DNA of 64,000 nucleotides from positions 310,001 to 374,000 of the forward strand of contig NZ_PSSW01000005.1 in the NCBI RefSeq assembly GCF_002933295.1, in the 5' to 3' direction. The position numbers were made by a program, and so were the translations under genes. The notes under the pieces are model-generated. The model was given only the letters and a program-made list of their open reading frames with translations, was not told the DNA's origin and did not search any database. This DNA comes from Marinobacter flavimaris (GTDB lineage: Bacteria > Pseudomonadota > Gammaproteobacteria > Pseudomonadales > Oleiphilaceae). Shown here one piece after another: positions 9,215 through 17,527 of this stretch (positions are counted from its first letter, which is position 1; every line of letters begins with the position of its first letter).

Positions 9215-10237
9215 ATGAGCCTACAACCAACAATAACTCTAGTCTCCCAACCCTCTCTTGCCGATCGCTGGATCAAAAAGGGAGTGACCGCCCTGGTGTG
9301 TCTTATCTTCAGCCTCGCAGGTGGTGCCCAGACCGGGGAGGGAGCCTCTGAGCTGCCCGTACTGTCCGTCAGCGTATTGCAGTTCGGCACGGCCCACTGG
9401 GAGCTTGACCATATCCTGCATCGGGAACTGGATCGGGAGAATGGCTATCGGCTGGACCTGAAACCGGTGGCCAACCTGCCGGCCTCCAGGCTCGCGGTCA
9501 CCAGCGGTTCGGTGAATGGCGCAGTGGCCGACCTGCTGTGGGCGCAGTCCAGGTTTCAGGCAGGAGCGCCCTACCTTTATGTGCCTTTTTCATCCCAGAT
9601 CGGCGATATCGTTGTCGCCGAGACTTCCCCGATCCGCTCGGTGGCGGATCTGGCGGACAAGCGCATCGGCGTAGCCGGCGGGCCGGACAGCAAGGGCTGG
9701 ATACTGCTCCAGAAAGTCGCGGAGCGGCAGGGTATCAATCTGGACGAATCCGCAGAGATCCAGTTCGCTGCTCCGCCGCTGCTCAGCCAGGCTCTCAAGC
9801 GGGGACAGGTAGACGTGATCGTCACCTACTGGCATTTCGCGGCCCGTCTCCGGGGTGAGGGCGGCTGGCGGTCGGCCTTCAGCATGGCCGATCTGCTCAC
9901 TGAGCTGGACCTGGATCGCAACCTGCCGGTGCTGGGTTATGTCTTCCCTGCGAAATGGGCGACCGATCATGGATCGTTGATAGATGGTTTCGCGGCCTCC
10001 CTTCAAGAGGCCAAAGCCGAGCTGGCGGACAGTGAATCACCCTGGCAACGCTTGCGTCCCCTGATGGGTAATCCTGAAGATGGCGTCTTCACGGCATTGC
10101 GCGAGGGCTTCGTCGCCGGCACGCCTGCGCCACAAACAGAACAGCGTATTGCAGACCTGCAGCGATTGATGACCCTCACAGGTGCCGACCCGGACCGCCT
10201 GATGCCCGCCAATCTGTTTTACCGGAGCCAGCCGTGA
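9215..10237 (+). CDS. ABC transporter substrate-binding protein, NitT/TauT type
   Basis: A periplasmic binding protein of about 340 residues in the nitrate/sulfonate/thiamine-precursor class. After a hydrophobic stretch (GVTALVCLIFSLAGGA) that looks like a signal peptide come SVLQFGTAHWELDHILHREL, the domain-hinge sequence RIGVAGGPDSKGWILLQKVA and VDVIVTYWHFAARL, all typical. The start is uncertain: ATG 9215 gives a 22-residue n-region and has a GGAG only two bases upstream, and an ATG at 9137 is the alternative. Its stop overlaps the permease start. It is divergent from erbR, which suggests co-regulation with alcohol oxidation. The ligand is unknown; related proteins occur beside PQQ dehydrogenase systems. 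Confidence 0.8.
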   Translation: MSLQPTITLVSQPSLADRWIKKGVTALVCLIFSLAGGAQTGEGASELPVLSVSVLQFGTAHWELDHILHRELDRENGYRLDLKPVANLPASRLAVTSGSVNGAVADLLWAQSRFQAGAPYLYVPFSSQIGDIVVAETSPIRSVADLADKRIGVAGGPDSKGWILLQKVAERQGINLDESAEIQFAAPPLLSQALKRGQVDVIVTYWHFAARLRGEGGWRSAFSMADLLTELDLDRNLPVLGYVFPAKWATDHGSLIDGFAASLQEAKAELADSESPWQRLRPLMGNPEDGVFTALREGFVAGTPAPQTEQRIADLQRLMTLTGADPDRLMPANLFYRSQP

Positions 10238-11010
10238 AAGGCCCTACCGGCCGCCCGCCGCTCTGGAGCTACTGGATAGTTCTGCCCTCGTTTGTCGTGC
10301 TCTGGGCGCTGACGGCCTGGCTGCTTCAGTCGCCCCTTTTACCAACGCCGGCGAACGTACTGGACACCATGGTTCGGGAGTCGGCGTCCGGCGAGCTCTG
10401 GCATCACCTGGGGGCGACCCTGGCCCGCGTGGTGGTCGCCTTTGTTCTGGCCATGGCGATTGGCACCGCCATCGGCATTGTGATGGGCCGGTCACAAACC
10501 ACCAATGCCCTGTTCGATCCCCTGCTGGTGTTGTTACTCAACCTGCCGGCGCTGGTCACCATCATCCTTATGTACGTGTGGTTCGGCCTGGTGGAAGTGG
10601 CTGCCGTGATGGCGGTGGTGATCAACAAAGTGCCCAACGTTGCGGTGACGGTTCGCGAAGGCGCCCGCAGCCTCGACTACCGGCTTGAGGAAATGGCCAC
10701 CGTTTACGAGTTCACCCGCTGGCAACGGTTGCGTGAAGTGTGGGTGCCGCAGCTGTTTCCCTACCTCATGGCCGCCACCCGGGGTGGTCTTGCCCTGATC
10801 TGGAAGATTGTCCTTGTGGTGGAACTGCTGGGCCGCTCCAGTGGCGTCGGCTTCCAGCTGCATATGGCGTTTCAGGTATTCGACGTGGCCGCCATTCTGG
10901 CCTACAGCCTGGCCTTTATAGCCGTCGTCCAGCTGATCGAGCTGGCCATCCTGCAGCCCCTCGAGCGTCGATCCAGCCGCTGGCGCCAGCCGGAGGCCGC
11001 TCATGCTTGA
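10234..11010 (+). CDS. ABC transporter permease, NitT/TauT type
   Basis: A 258-residue inner-membrane permease of the SsuC/TauC class. It has several hydrophobic segments (for example VLWALTAWLLQ, VVVAFVLAMAIGTAIGIVMG and LVLLLNLPALVTIILMYVWFG) and the EAA-type cytoplasmic loop around EEMATVYEFTRWQRLREVWVP that contacts the ATPase. The start overlaps the binding-protein stop by four bases and the end overlaps the ATPase start by eight, so the three genes form one operon. Transported substrate unknown; the neighbourhood suggests a role in alcohol/PQQ metabolism. Confidence 0.88.
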   Translation: MKGPTGRPPLWSYWIVLPSFVVLWALTAWLLQSPLLPTPANVLDTMVRESASGELWHHLGATLARVVVAFVLAMAIGTAIGIVMGRSQTTNALFDPLLVLLLNLPALVTIILMYVWFGLVEVAAVMAVVINKVPNVAVTVREGARSLDYRLEEMATVYEFTRWQRLREVWVPQLFPYLMAATRGGLALIWKIVLVVELLGRSSGVGFQLHMAFQVFDVAAILAYSLAFIAVVQLIELAILQPLERRSSRWRQPEAAHA

Positions 11011-11674
11011 ACTCAGAATCGCCGGCCGTGATTTCGGCCAGCCGGTGCTCGGAGAGGTATTCGCAACCGTTTCGCGAGGCGACCGCATCTGCCTGCTGGG
11101 ACCCTCGGGAATCGGCAAGACCACGTTACTGAACGCCATTGCCGGTCTCGATAAATCGGTGCCAGAGAGCGCCGTTATCGGCCGGGAGCAGCTCCGGGTG
11201 GGCTACCTGTTTCAGGAGCATCGCCTGCTGCCATGGCGGACTTTACACGCCAATCTCAGGCTGGTTGGTGCCAGCGATGACGAGGCCGGGACGTTGCTGG
11301 GCCAGGTTGGCCTGGCCGGATACGGCCATTATCTCCCGGACCAACTGTCACTCGGTATGGCCCGAAGAGCCGCCCTGGCCCGTTGCCTGGCGGTGAAACC
11401 GGACTTGCTCTTGCTGGACGAGCCGTTTGCCTCGCTGGACCCCATCATGGCCGGCGAACTGAAAGCCTTGATCGCCGGAATCCTGAACTCGCAACCTGAT
11501 ATGGCGATGATCTGCGTTACCCATGATGGCGGTGATGCAGCGATATTGGCGAACCGCCTGTGGTATCTCGACGGCAAGCCTGCGCGACTGCAGTGGGACG
11601 ATGTATTGGCAGAGCCTGGGCTGGTCGATGGGCTTCTTGGGCGCCTTCGTGATCTGGATTTGACGGGCTCTTAG
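11003..11674 (+). CDS. ABC transporter ATP-binding protein with degenerate signature
   Basis: A 223-residue ATPase with Walker A GPSGIGKTTLL, Q-loop YLFQEHRLLPW, Walker B LLLLDEPFASLDP and H-loop VTHDGGD. The signature motif, usually LSGGQ, here reads LSLGMARRAALAR, an unusual variant that replaces the first Gly with Leu. The rest matches SsuB/TauB-type subunits. It ends the three-gene operon starting at 9215. Just after it lie a REP-like hairpin and a larger repeat that separate it from the convergent ped-type operon. Confidence 0.87.
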   Translation: MLELRIAGRDFGQPVLGEVFATVSRGDRICLLGPSGIGKTTLLNAIAGLDKSVPESAVIGREQLRVGYLFQEHRLLPWRTLHANLRLVGASDDEAGTLLGQVGLAGYGHYLPDQLSLGMARRAALARCLAVKPDLLLLDEPFASLDPIMAGELKALIAGILNSQPDMAMICVTHDGGDAAILANRLWYLDGKPARLQWDDVLAEPGLVDGLLGRLRDLDLTGS

Positions 11675-11698
11675 GTTGATCGAGGGTGTCCGCAGTCT

Positions 11699-11724
11699 GT
11701 CGGATTACGCTTTGCTAATCCGAC
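11699..11724. repeat. REP-like hairpin
   Basis: GTCGGATTA and TAATCCGAC form a perfect 9-bp stem around an 8-base loop, followed by CTACC. Similar palindromes are scattered between genes in many gammaproteobacteria. It sits between convergent genes, where such elements often stabilise mRNA ends. Confidence 0.65.
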
Positions 11725-11756
11725 CTACCTGTGTTGGCGGTTTGCACGGAGTATGG

Positions 11757-11872
11757 GTGGTCAGCGGGGAGAAGGTTTCCAAAACTGTGCGGAGCCAGGG
11801 ATGGCGGAGCCCAAGCGTCACAGGGATGTGCCGTAAGGAGCGTGTTTTGGAAACCTTCTCCGCGCTGACCAC
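11757..11872. repeat. dispersed hairpin element with ANGGA loops, copy 1
   Basis: Arms at 11757-11785 and 11843-11872 are near-perfect inverted repeats (GTGGTCAGCG...CCAAAAC). The 57-base core contains two small hairpins, GCCA-GGGA-TGGC and CACA-GGGA-TGTG, plus further GCGGAGC and AAGGAGC motifs. A second copy at 31167-31282 keeps the core but has different arm sequences that are again complementary to each other. The loops match the CsrA/RsmA recognition consensus (ANGGA in a hairpin loop). It lies between convergent genes. Confidence 0.75.
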
Positions 11873-11882
11873 TGGCACCAAA

Positions 11883-12689
11883 TCAAGCCGGCTTGGAAGC
11901 CCCAATTATCCTGGTGCGTTGGGGCCGGAAGCCTGCCGTGGCCAGTAGCGCTAGCACCGCCGTCACACCGGCGGTAATCCCGTAAGCCATCGGATTCCAC
12001 TCCAGGTACAGCGAGAAGCGGATCGCCTCGACCGCGTGGGTGAACGGATTGAACTGGCAGATCCAGTACAGCCAGGGGCTGGCCTCGTTCATGCGCCAGA
12101 GCGGATAGAGCGCCGAGGACATGAAGAACATCGGGAAAATGACAAAGTTCATCACCCCGGCGAAGTTCTCCAGCTGTTTGATCCAGGTGGCGATCAGCAG
12201 GCCCAGAGCGCCAAGCATCAGACTGGTCAGAATCAGCGCTGGCAACACCGCGAGGTAACCCCATAGCGGTGGCTCCACATCCACCAGCAGTGCCAGCAGC
12301 AGGAACACATACACCTGGCCAATGGACACCACGCCCATGGCCAGCAGTTTGGTGACCAGCAGGAACGGCCGGGGCAGGGGGCTCATCAGAAGCACCCGCA
12401 TGCTGCCCAGCTCCCGGTCGTACACCATGGACAGGGCACCCTGCATGCTGTTGAAGAGGATGATCATGCCGCACAGCCCCGGGGCGATGTAGGTCTCGTA
12501 GGTGATGTAGGTTTCGTAGGGCGGGATGATGGAAATACCCAGCACTGCCCGGAACCCGGCGGCGAACACCACCAGCCAGAGCAGTGGCCGCACCAGGGCG
12601 CTGGCGAAGCGGGTGCGCTGCTGCCAGAACCGCAGCCACTCCCGGGTCTGGATGCCCACAAAACAGTGCCAGTAGTGTGCTGCCTTCAT
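11883..12689 (-). CDS. pedC: PedC-type ABC transporter permease (ABC-2 family)
   Basis: A 268-residue ABC-2 type inner-membrane protein starting MKAAHYWHCFVGIQTREWLRF. Hydrophobic segments include ALVRPLLWLVVFAAGF, LCGMIILFNSMQGAL and LVTKLLAMGVVSIGQVYVFLLLALL. The sequence resembles the permease of quinoprotein alcohol systems (PedC). It is the last gene of a minus-strand operon of binding protein, beta-propeller, ATPase and permease, the same set as pedA1A2BC in Pseudomonas putida, which has been linked to growth on lanthanide-dependent alcohol oxidation. A short tandem repeat gives YETYITYETYI near residue 60. Export or import direction cannot be told from sequence. Confidence 0.88.
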   Translation of the reverse strand: MKAAHYWHCFVGIQTREWLRFWQQRTRFASALVRPLLWLVVFAAGFRAVLGISIIPPYETYITYETYIAPGLCGMIILFNSMQGALSMVYDRELGSMRVLLMSPLPRPFLLVTKLLAMGVVSIGQVYVFLLLALLVDVEPPLWGYLAVLPALILTSLMLGALGLLIATWIKQLENFAGVMNFVIFPMFFMSSALYPLWRMNEASPWLYWICQFNPFTHAVEAIRFSLYLEWNPMAYGITAGVTAVLALLATAGFRPQRTRIIGASKPA

Positions 12690-12690
12690 A

Positions 12691-13413
12691 TCAGCCGGCT
12701 CCGGTCAGGGAATGGAAAGTTTCGGCCAGATCCCGGGTGCCTTCGGCTTCGCAGATGGCCTGGCCATTGCCGTCGGCCAGCAACTGGCCCTGGTGCAGGA
12801 TCAGCACCCGGTCGTCAGTGCGAACTTCTTCGATCAGGTGGGTGGCCCAGAGTACGGTCAGGCCGTCTTCTTCGCACAGGGTACGCACGTGCTCGTTGAG
12901 CGCTTTTCGGCTTGCAACGTCCAAACCCACCGTGGGTTCGTCGAGTAACAGCAGCGAGGGTTCATGCAACAGGGCTCGGGCAATTTCCACGCGCCGGCGG
13001 TGACCGCCGTTGAGCTGGCGGACGGCATCGTTGGCCCGGTCCAGCAAGTTGAAGCGTTCCAGTTCCCGGTCACCGCGGGTGCGGGCTTCTTTGCGGGACA
13101 GCCCGTGTAACGCCGCGTGGTATTGCAGGTTCTGGCGAACGGTCAGGTCCAGATCCAGGGCATTCTGCTGGAACACCACGCCAATCTTGCGCATGGCCTC
13201 CGCCGGCTGCTTTTTCAGTGATTGGCCACCCAACAGAATATCACCCTGCTGCAGGGCCAGCAGCCGGGTGAGCAAACCAAAAAGGGTGGATTTACCCGCC
13301 CCGTTTGGCCCGAGCAGGGCGTGAAAACGGCCAGAGGTCAGCACAAAGCTGACCTCCCGGAGCACCGGCTTGTCGCCGTAACGAAAGCTGAGGTTGCTCG
13401 CTTCGATGGTCAT
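12691..13413 (-). CDS. pedB: PedB-type ABC transporter ATP-binding protein
   Basis: A 240-residue ATPase with Walker A GPNGAGKSTLFGLL, Q-loop VVFQQNALDLDLTV, signature LNGGHRRRVEIARALL (a variant of LSGGQ), Walker B LLLLDEPTVGLD and H-loop LWATHLIEE. It resembles the ATPase family of PQQ-dependent alcohol dehydrogenase systems. Its ATG overlaps the stop of the upstream beta-propeller gene by four bases, and the permease starts two bases after its stop, so the operon is tightly coupled. Confidence 0.9.
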   Translation of the reverse strand: MTIEASNLSFRYGDKPVLREVSFVLTSGRFHALLGPNGAGKSTLFGLLTRLLALQQGDILLGGQSLKKQPAEAMRKIGVVFQQNALDLDLTVRQNLQYHAALHGLSRKEARTRGDRELERFNLLDRANDAVRQLNGGHRRRVEIARALLHEPSLLLLDEPTVGLDVASRKALNEHVRTLCEEDGLTVLWATHLIEEVRTDDRVLILHQGQLLADGNGQAICEAEGTRDLAETFHSLTGAG

Positions 13414-14384
13414 GACGTCGGATCGATGACCACACCCCAGGGGTAGCGGCCCACCTTGATGGATTTAATGACCTTCATGTCCTCCAGATTGATCACGGAC
13501 ACGTCCCCGGAAACGCCATTGGTGGTGTACAGATGCGTCTCGTCCTTGTCGAGATCCAGCTGCCAGACGCGTGCACCCACCAGCAGGTAATCCAGAACCT
13601 CATAGGTTTTTGCGTCGACTACCGCCACATGATTTGAGGGGCCCAGCGCCACAAACGCGTACTTGCCGTCAGACGTCAGCTCAATACCTACCGGTTGGAC
13701 CCGATCCTGATTCACACCGGGCACCTTGAAGGACATCTCGTGGATCTGCTCCAGGTTTTCGACATCGATGATGTGCACGGTGCCGCCAATTTCCGCGGAG
13801 GCCCAGGCAGTCTTGCTGTCCTTGCTGAACTCCACGTGGCGCGGACGCTGGCCCACTACGATGTTCTTCTCGATCTCGAAGGTCTCGGTGTTGATCCAGT
13901 GCAGCATGCTGGTGGTTTCGGAGGTGTTCACGGCCCACTTGCCATTCGGGCTCACCGCCATGCCCTCCGGCTCGATACCTACGTCAATCTGGGCGAGCAC
14001 CTCTTTGCTGTCGACATCCACCACGGTCACGATGGCGTCGTCCTCGTTGGCGATGTACAGGTGCTTGTTATTCGGATGCAGCGCGAATTGTTCCGGATCT
14101 TCACCGGAAGGCAGGGTGTCGACAATCTTGCGGGTAGCCAGATCCAGCACCTGAACCGTGTCATCGTCGCTGGCGCAGATGTAGAGCTTGGTATAGTCCT
14201 TGGAGAGCAGAATGCCCCGGGGCCGCTGGCCGACGTCGATGGTTTCAATCACTTTCTGCGTTTCGGTATCGATTACCGACAGGGTGTTGTCCTTCTCGTT
14301 GGACACATAGGCCACGCTGGCCAGGGTCGGTGTCGACAGACCAATCATCGTGGCCAGGGCAGCGCGCTTGATCAGGGTTTTCAT
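13410..14384 (-). CDS. PQQ-system-associated YVTN beta-propeller protein
   Basis: A 324-residue exported protein with signal peptide MKTLIKRAALATMIGLSTPTLAS and repeated YVTN-type blades: VAYVSNEKDNTLSVIDTET, LYICASDDDTVQVLDLATRK, LYIANEDDAIVTVVDVDSKE and LYTTNGVSGDVSVINLEDMK. This is the beta-propeller family that travels with quinoprotein alcohol dehydrogenases and corresponds to one of the PedA components of P. putida. It probably acts in the periplasm with the binding protein encoded just upstream. A GGAGCGATACC site precedes the ATG at 14384. Confidence 0.9.
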   Translation of the reverse strand: MKTLIKRAALATMIGLSTPTLASVAYVSNEKDNTLSVIDTETQKVIETIDVGQRPRGILLSKDYTKLYICASDDDTVQVLDLATRKIVDTLPSGEDPEQFALHPNNKHLYIANEDDAIVTVVDVDSKEVLAQIDVGIEPEGMAVSPNGKWAVNTSETTSMLHWINTETFEIEKNIVVGQRPRHVEFSKDSKTAWASAEIGGTVHIIDVENLEQIHEMSFKVPGVNQDRVQPVGIELTSDGKYAFVALGPSNHVAVVDAKTYEVLDYLLVGARVWQLDLDKDETHLYTTNGVSGDVSVINLEDMKVIKSIKVGRYPWGVVIDPTS

Positions 14385-14426
14385 GGTATCGCTCCTTTTT
14401 GTTGTAACCGGTAAGGCGGTATCGGT

Positions 14427-15599
14427 TTAGCCGTTGATCCGGCACTCGCTTTCTGGCCGGTCGAAACCGAGGGTGTCCATCTGGCTGTTGGGGTGGAGAA
14501 AGCCTTCGAAGGGTGCGCGCGCCACCAGTCCCCGGGGATGAACCAGCGGAATCGGTTGTCTCAGCTGGCCATTCCAGTCGCGGAAAGTGAGCTTACGGCC
14601 CTTGAACGCAGCCAGTTGGAACTTGTCACTGAACAGGTAATTCCGGATCTCGGCGGGACTGGCGGAGTTCAGGTCGGTGATGGCGGTACCGATGGAGCGA
14701 ACGGCTGTCCAGGCGGCGTAGTCCTCGCTGTTCATGTCCCTGCCTGCCAGCTCGCGAAAACGATTCTGGAGCTGGGCAGCCCCCCAGCTCTCCACTACCC
14801 GGTGCCAGGTAACGGGTGACATGCCCTGTGTACCCACCACCGGTCGCGGCAGCCAGGTATTGAAGGGCACGTACTCGCCAAAATCCCCGCGTACATCAGC
14901 AACCACCACAGCGTCGTAATCGCTGGCCTGGGTGAATAGCGGCAGCTCCTTCGAGGCGGTTCGGCGCAGGTCGGCGTCAAAGGTCCAGGGCTTGTCTTCG
15001 ACGATCTCCAGCCCGAAGCGCTTCGCTGAACGGTGGAAGGCATCGGCCCAGCCTTTGTCGGCTTCGGTTGGCCCGGTAATCAGGAACACCTCATCCCAGC
15101 GTCGCTGGTTCAGCCACTGGCCGAGGGCATCGGTGAGCATCGAATAGCTGGGCATTGTGTGCAGCAGGTTCACGTGGCACTGGCCGGTGCGCAGGGCGTC
15201 GTCTTTGGCGCCGGCATTGAAGATCAGGGTGTTGTCGCCTGCTTTTTCCGTGAGGGTTTTCAGGGTCGAGGCCGGCGCGTTCACCACGAACAGGTCGAGA
15301 CCGCTTTCGCGCATGGTCTCAAAGGCCGCGATAGCCGCTTCTTCGGTATCGGCAACGTCACTCTGGAGTGAGTAGGTCTGGCCCAGAAATTTACCGGTGG
15401 TGCTGTTGTCGTTCATGGCCAGTTCGGCACCCCGAAGGCCGGCATCGTCCGGCTCCGGGATCACGTTGGAAAGTACCGGTCCCTGGTCCGGAATCCACTG
15501 TAGATAGCCAATCCGCACGTCCAGGGATTCCGCCTGCAGCGGGCATGCTGCTGCCATGGTGATTAATAAAGTGGCCGCTGTCCGGGACAGAAAAGACAT
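14427..15599 (-). CDS. PQQ-system-associated ABC substrate-binding protein
   Basis: A 390-residue periplasmic protein with signal peptide MSFLSRTAATLLITMAAACPLQAES. The fold resembles branched-chain amino acid binding proteins (type I), with RGAELAMNDNSTTGKFLGQ, a VFLITGPTEADKGWADAF hinge stretch and DYAAWTAVRSIGTAI near the end. This is the binding protein found in PQQ-dependent alcohol dehydrogenase ABC operons (PedA-type). It heads the four-gene minus-strand operon and is divergent from the cytochrome c550 gene, sharing the 260-base region that contains TACTACCAAG. Ligand unknown; a metal- or quinone-related role is possible. Confidence 0.88.
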   Translation of the reverse strand: MSFLSRTAATLLITMAAACPLQAESLDVRIGYLQWIPDQGPVLSNVIPEPDDAGLRGAELAMNDNSTTGKFLGQTYSLQSDVADTEEAAIAAFETMRESGLDLFVVNAPASTLKTLTEKAGDNTLIFNAGAKDDALRTGQCHVNLLHTMPSYSMLTDALGQWLNQRRWDEVFLITGPTEADKGWADAFHRSAKRFGLEIVEDKPWTFDADLRRTASKELPLFTQASDYDAVVVADVRGDFGEYVPFNTWLPRPVVGTQGMSPVTWHRVVESWGAAQLQNRFRELAGRDMNSEDYAAWTAVRSIGTAITDLNSASPAEIRNYLFSDKFQLAAFKGRKLTFRDWNGQLRQPIPLVHPRGLVARAPFEGFLHPNSQMDTLGFDRPESECRING

Positions 15600-15720
15600 G
15601 GGGTTCTCCGGTTTGTTGTTGTGCTTCCAGCTTATGGAAGGGGGAGAAGCCCGGAAATATTCAGAAAGTAGGAATCAGGCAATACCAAAGGATGAGATTT
15701 CCGCTCGGGGACCAAAAATC

Positions 15721-15730
15721 TACTACCAAG
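15721..15730 (+). promoter_or_regulatory. TACTACCAAG site, c550/ped divergent promoter
   Basis: Exact copy of the 10-base motif also found at 17378 and 37899. It lies 130 bases before the cytochrome c550 ATG and about 120 bases before the divergent binding-protein ATG. A related AATACCAAAG is at 15681. Probable activator site of the alcohol oxidation regulon (inference). Confidence 0.6.
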
Positions 15731-15859
15731 GAACTAAACCAAAAACCTTAAAGTGGCATTCGGATTGGGCATCGGGATTCCTAGACTGGTGATCAGCAAG
15801 TTGGCAAATGACAAATCCAATAGCCAACCACGGGGAATCCAATAACAGAGGTAAGACCA

Positions 15860-16288
15860 ATGGCAATGTCCTTTTCACTCAAAGCAATCGTGGCTTCGGC
15901 CATGTTTGGCCTGGCCGGCTTCGCTATCGCGCATGGCAATGTCACACCACAGGAAGTGGATACGGGCAATCTGCCGGAGCTGGGCGATGAGGTGCGCATC
16001 GAGAACCCCTTCCGCGAGGGCAATGAATTCGGCGAGTTCAACGCCCAGGCCGCGAAAATCGGCGAGAGTGCCTACGCTGGCAACTGCGCCGCGTGCCATG
16101 GCATTCGGGCGATGTCCGGCGGTCTCACGCCGGATCTTCGCGAACTGACCGAGTGGGATGACGAGTACTACATCGGACGCGTTATGAACGGTACCGATCG
16201 CGGAATGCCGTCCTGGAAAAAGAGCATGGACCAGAACGCCATGTGGGCAATCCGCACCTATGTGGAATCCCTGCCCAAGCCGGAGTGA
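15860..16288 (+). CDS. pedF: cytochrome c550 (PedF/ExaB-type)
   Basis: A 142-residue periplasmic monohaem cytochrome c with signal peptide MAMSFSLKAIVASAMFGLAG ending near AIAHG. The haem-binding motif is CAACH at about residue 76, and the methionine ligand is probably in GMPSWKKSM. The best match is the cytochrome c550 that takes electrons from quinoprotein alcohol dehydrogenases. GAGG lies eight bases before the ATG. It is followed by a PedG/MxaJ-like protein and then the dehydrogenase itself, in the same direction. Promoter carries TACTACCAAG. Confidence 0.92.
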   Translation: MAMSFSLKAIVASAMFGLAGFAIAHGNVTPQEVDTGNLPELGDEVRIENPFREGNEFGEFNAQAAKIGESAYAGNCAACHGIRAMSGGLTPDLRELTEWDDEYYIGRVMNGTDRGMPSWKKSMDQNAMWAIRTYVESLPKPE

Positions 16289-16377
16289 TGAACTCGGCCC
16301 CTGTCAAAACGAGCGCCTGAATTCGGGTCGGCCATCTGCCGGCCCTTCGTCGTTGGGAGAAAAGGTGGGAGAAAACA

Positions 16378-17334
16378 ATGAAAAGTCTACTTCGAATACT
16401 TGCCCTGTTGCTGTTCGCCCAGGTGGTCATGGCCCAGGAGGTTAACGACGGAAACGAACTGCTCAACCGGCCTGCGGAGCGCACCTACGACATCATTCTG
16501 GATTCCGGCTATCTGAAAGTCGGCGTCTACGAGGATTTTCCACCGTATTCCTACCAGGTTGATGGTGAACCACGAGGCATCGACATCGAACTCGGGCGAC
16601 GGATTGCCGAGGAAATGGGCGTTGAGTTCAAGGTGCACTGGATCATCCCCGACGAGAATCTCGGAGACGACTTGCGTAATAACGTCTGGAAAGGGCACTA
16701 CCTGGCCAAACAGCGGCTTGCTGATGTGATGCTTCGGGTGCCCTACGACAAGACCTACGCCTACATGCAGGATTCCACCGGCGAATACATCAACGAACAG
16801 GTCGTTCTGTTCGGCCCCTATCAGCAGGAAACCTGGCAGATTGCCTACAACCCCGAAAAGCTTGATGCCGTCGAAACCGTGGCGGTTTTTCAATACAACC
16901 GTATTGGCGTCGAGATAGATACCTTGCCTGATTTTTATCTGACCTCCGCGTTCGGCGGTCGCATGCGGGAACAGGTTCGCCATTACACCAACGTGGCGGA
17001 CGCGTTCGAGGCCATGCGCAAGGGTGAGGTAAGTGCCGTGATGGGTATGCGCTCGGAGATCGATCACGAACTGGCCAAATCCGAGAACGCCATGTTCGAA
17101 GCCGCTGGAAACGGGTTTTCGGGTATCGGCAAGCAGGTATGGGATGTGGGTATGGCGATCAAACACACCCATCGCCAGCTGGGCTATGCCCTTGAAGCCA
17201 TCATCGACAGGTTGGTGAAGACCGGCGAGATGAACGAGCTGATGGCCAGCCAGAAACTCCGATACAGCGTGCCGGGTTATTACCGGGAATTTCTGGATGA
17301 GCAGTCTATCGCCAGGGCTGAAGGGGATCTCTGA
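16378..17334 (+). CDS. quinoprotein-dehydrogenase-associated solute-binding protein (PedG/MxaJ-like)
   Basis: A 318-residue exported family 3 solute-binding protein. Signal peptide MKSLLRILALLLFAQVVMAQ is followed by LKVGVYEDFPPYSYQVDGEPRG (split here from the family's usual lobe 1 start), then DVMLRVPYDKTYAYMQDS and VSAVMGMRSEIDHEL. Proteins of this group sit beside methanol and alcohol quinoprotein dehydrogenases (MxaJ, XoxJ, PedG), where a role in activating or assembling the enzyme has been proposed rather than transport. There is no cognate permease beside it. GGGAGAAAACA precedes the ATG. Located between c550 and the dehydrogenase. Confidence 0.9.
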   Translation: MKSLLRILALLLFAQVVMAQEVNDGNELLNRPAERTYDIILDSGYLKVGVYEDFPPYSYQVDGEPRGIDIELGRRIAEEMGVEFKVHWIIPDENLGDDLRNNVWKGHYLAKQRLADVMLRVPYDKTYAYMQDSTGEYINEQVVLFGPYQQETWQIAYNPEKLDAVETVAVFQYNRIGVEIDTLPDFYLTSAFGGRMREQVRHYTNVADAFEAMRKGEVSAVMGMRSEIDHELAKSENAMFEAAGNGFSGIGKQVWDVGMAIKHTHRQLGYALEAIIDRLVKTGEMNELMASQKLRYSVPGYYREFLDEQSIARAEGDL

Positions 17335-17377
17335 GGGTTTGCCCCGAACGCCGGGGCCGGAAGATCCGGTGTAGTCG

Positions 17378-17387
17378 TACTACCAAG
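17378..17387 (+). promoter_or_regulatory. TACTACCAAG site before the alcohol dehydrogenase
   Basis: Exact 10-base motif 141 bases before the dehydrogenase ATG. The surrounding sequence also resembles the porin promoter region at 3266-3328. Confidence 0.6.
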
Positions 17388-17527
17388 TGATGAGAAAACC
17401 TGTTCCGGCGAGCAATTGTTGGTTTTTTCCACAAAGCGAAGAATCGTGTCAGAGGCGGGAAAAGTTCCCGGTTCGGCCTGAAACGAACTCAAGAGAACTG
17501 AAAACAAGAGACTTGGAGAGCGCAACC

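Noticed and set aside
11676..11948. Short open frames in the convergent intergenic region after the ABC ATPase
   Set aside because: They translate the REP-like and ANGGA hairpin repeats; composition and palindromes argue for non-coding DNA.
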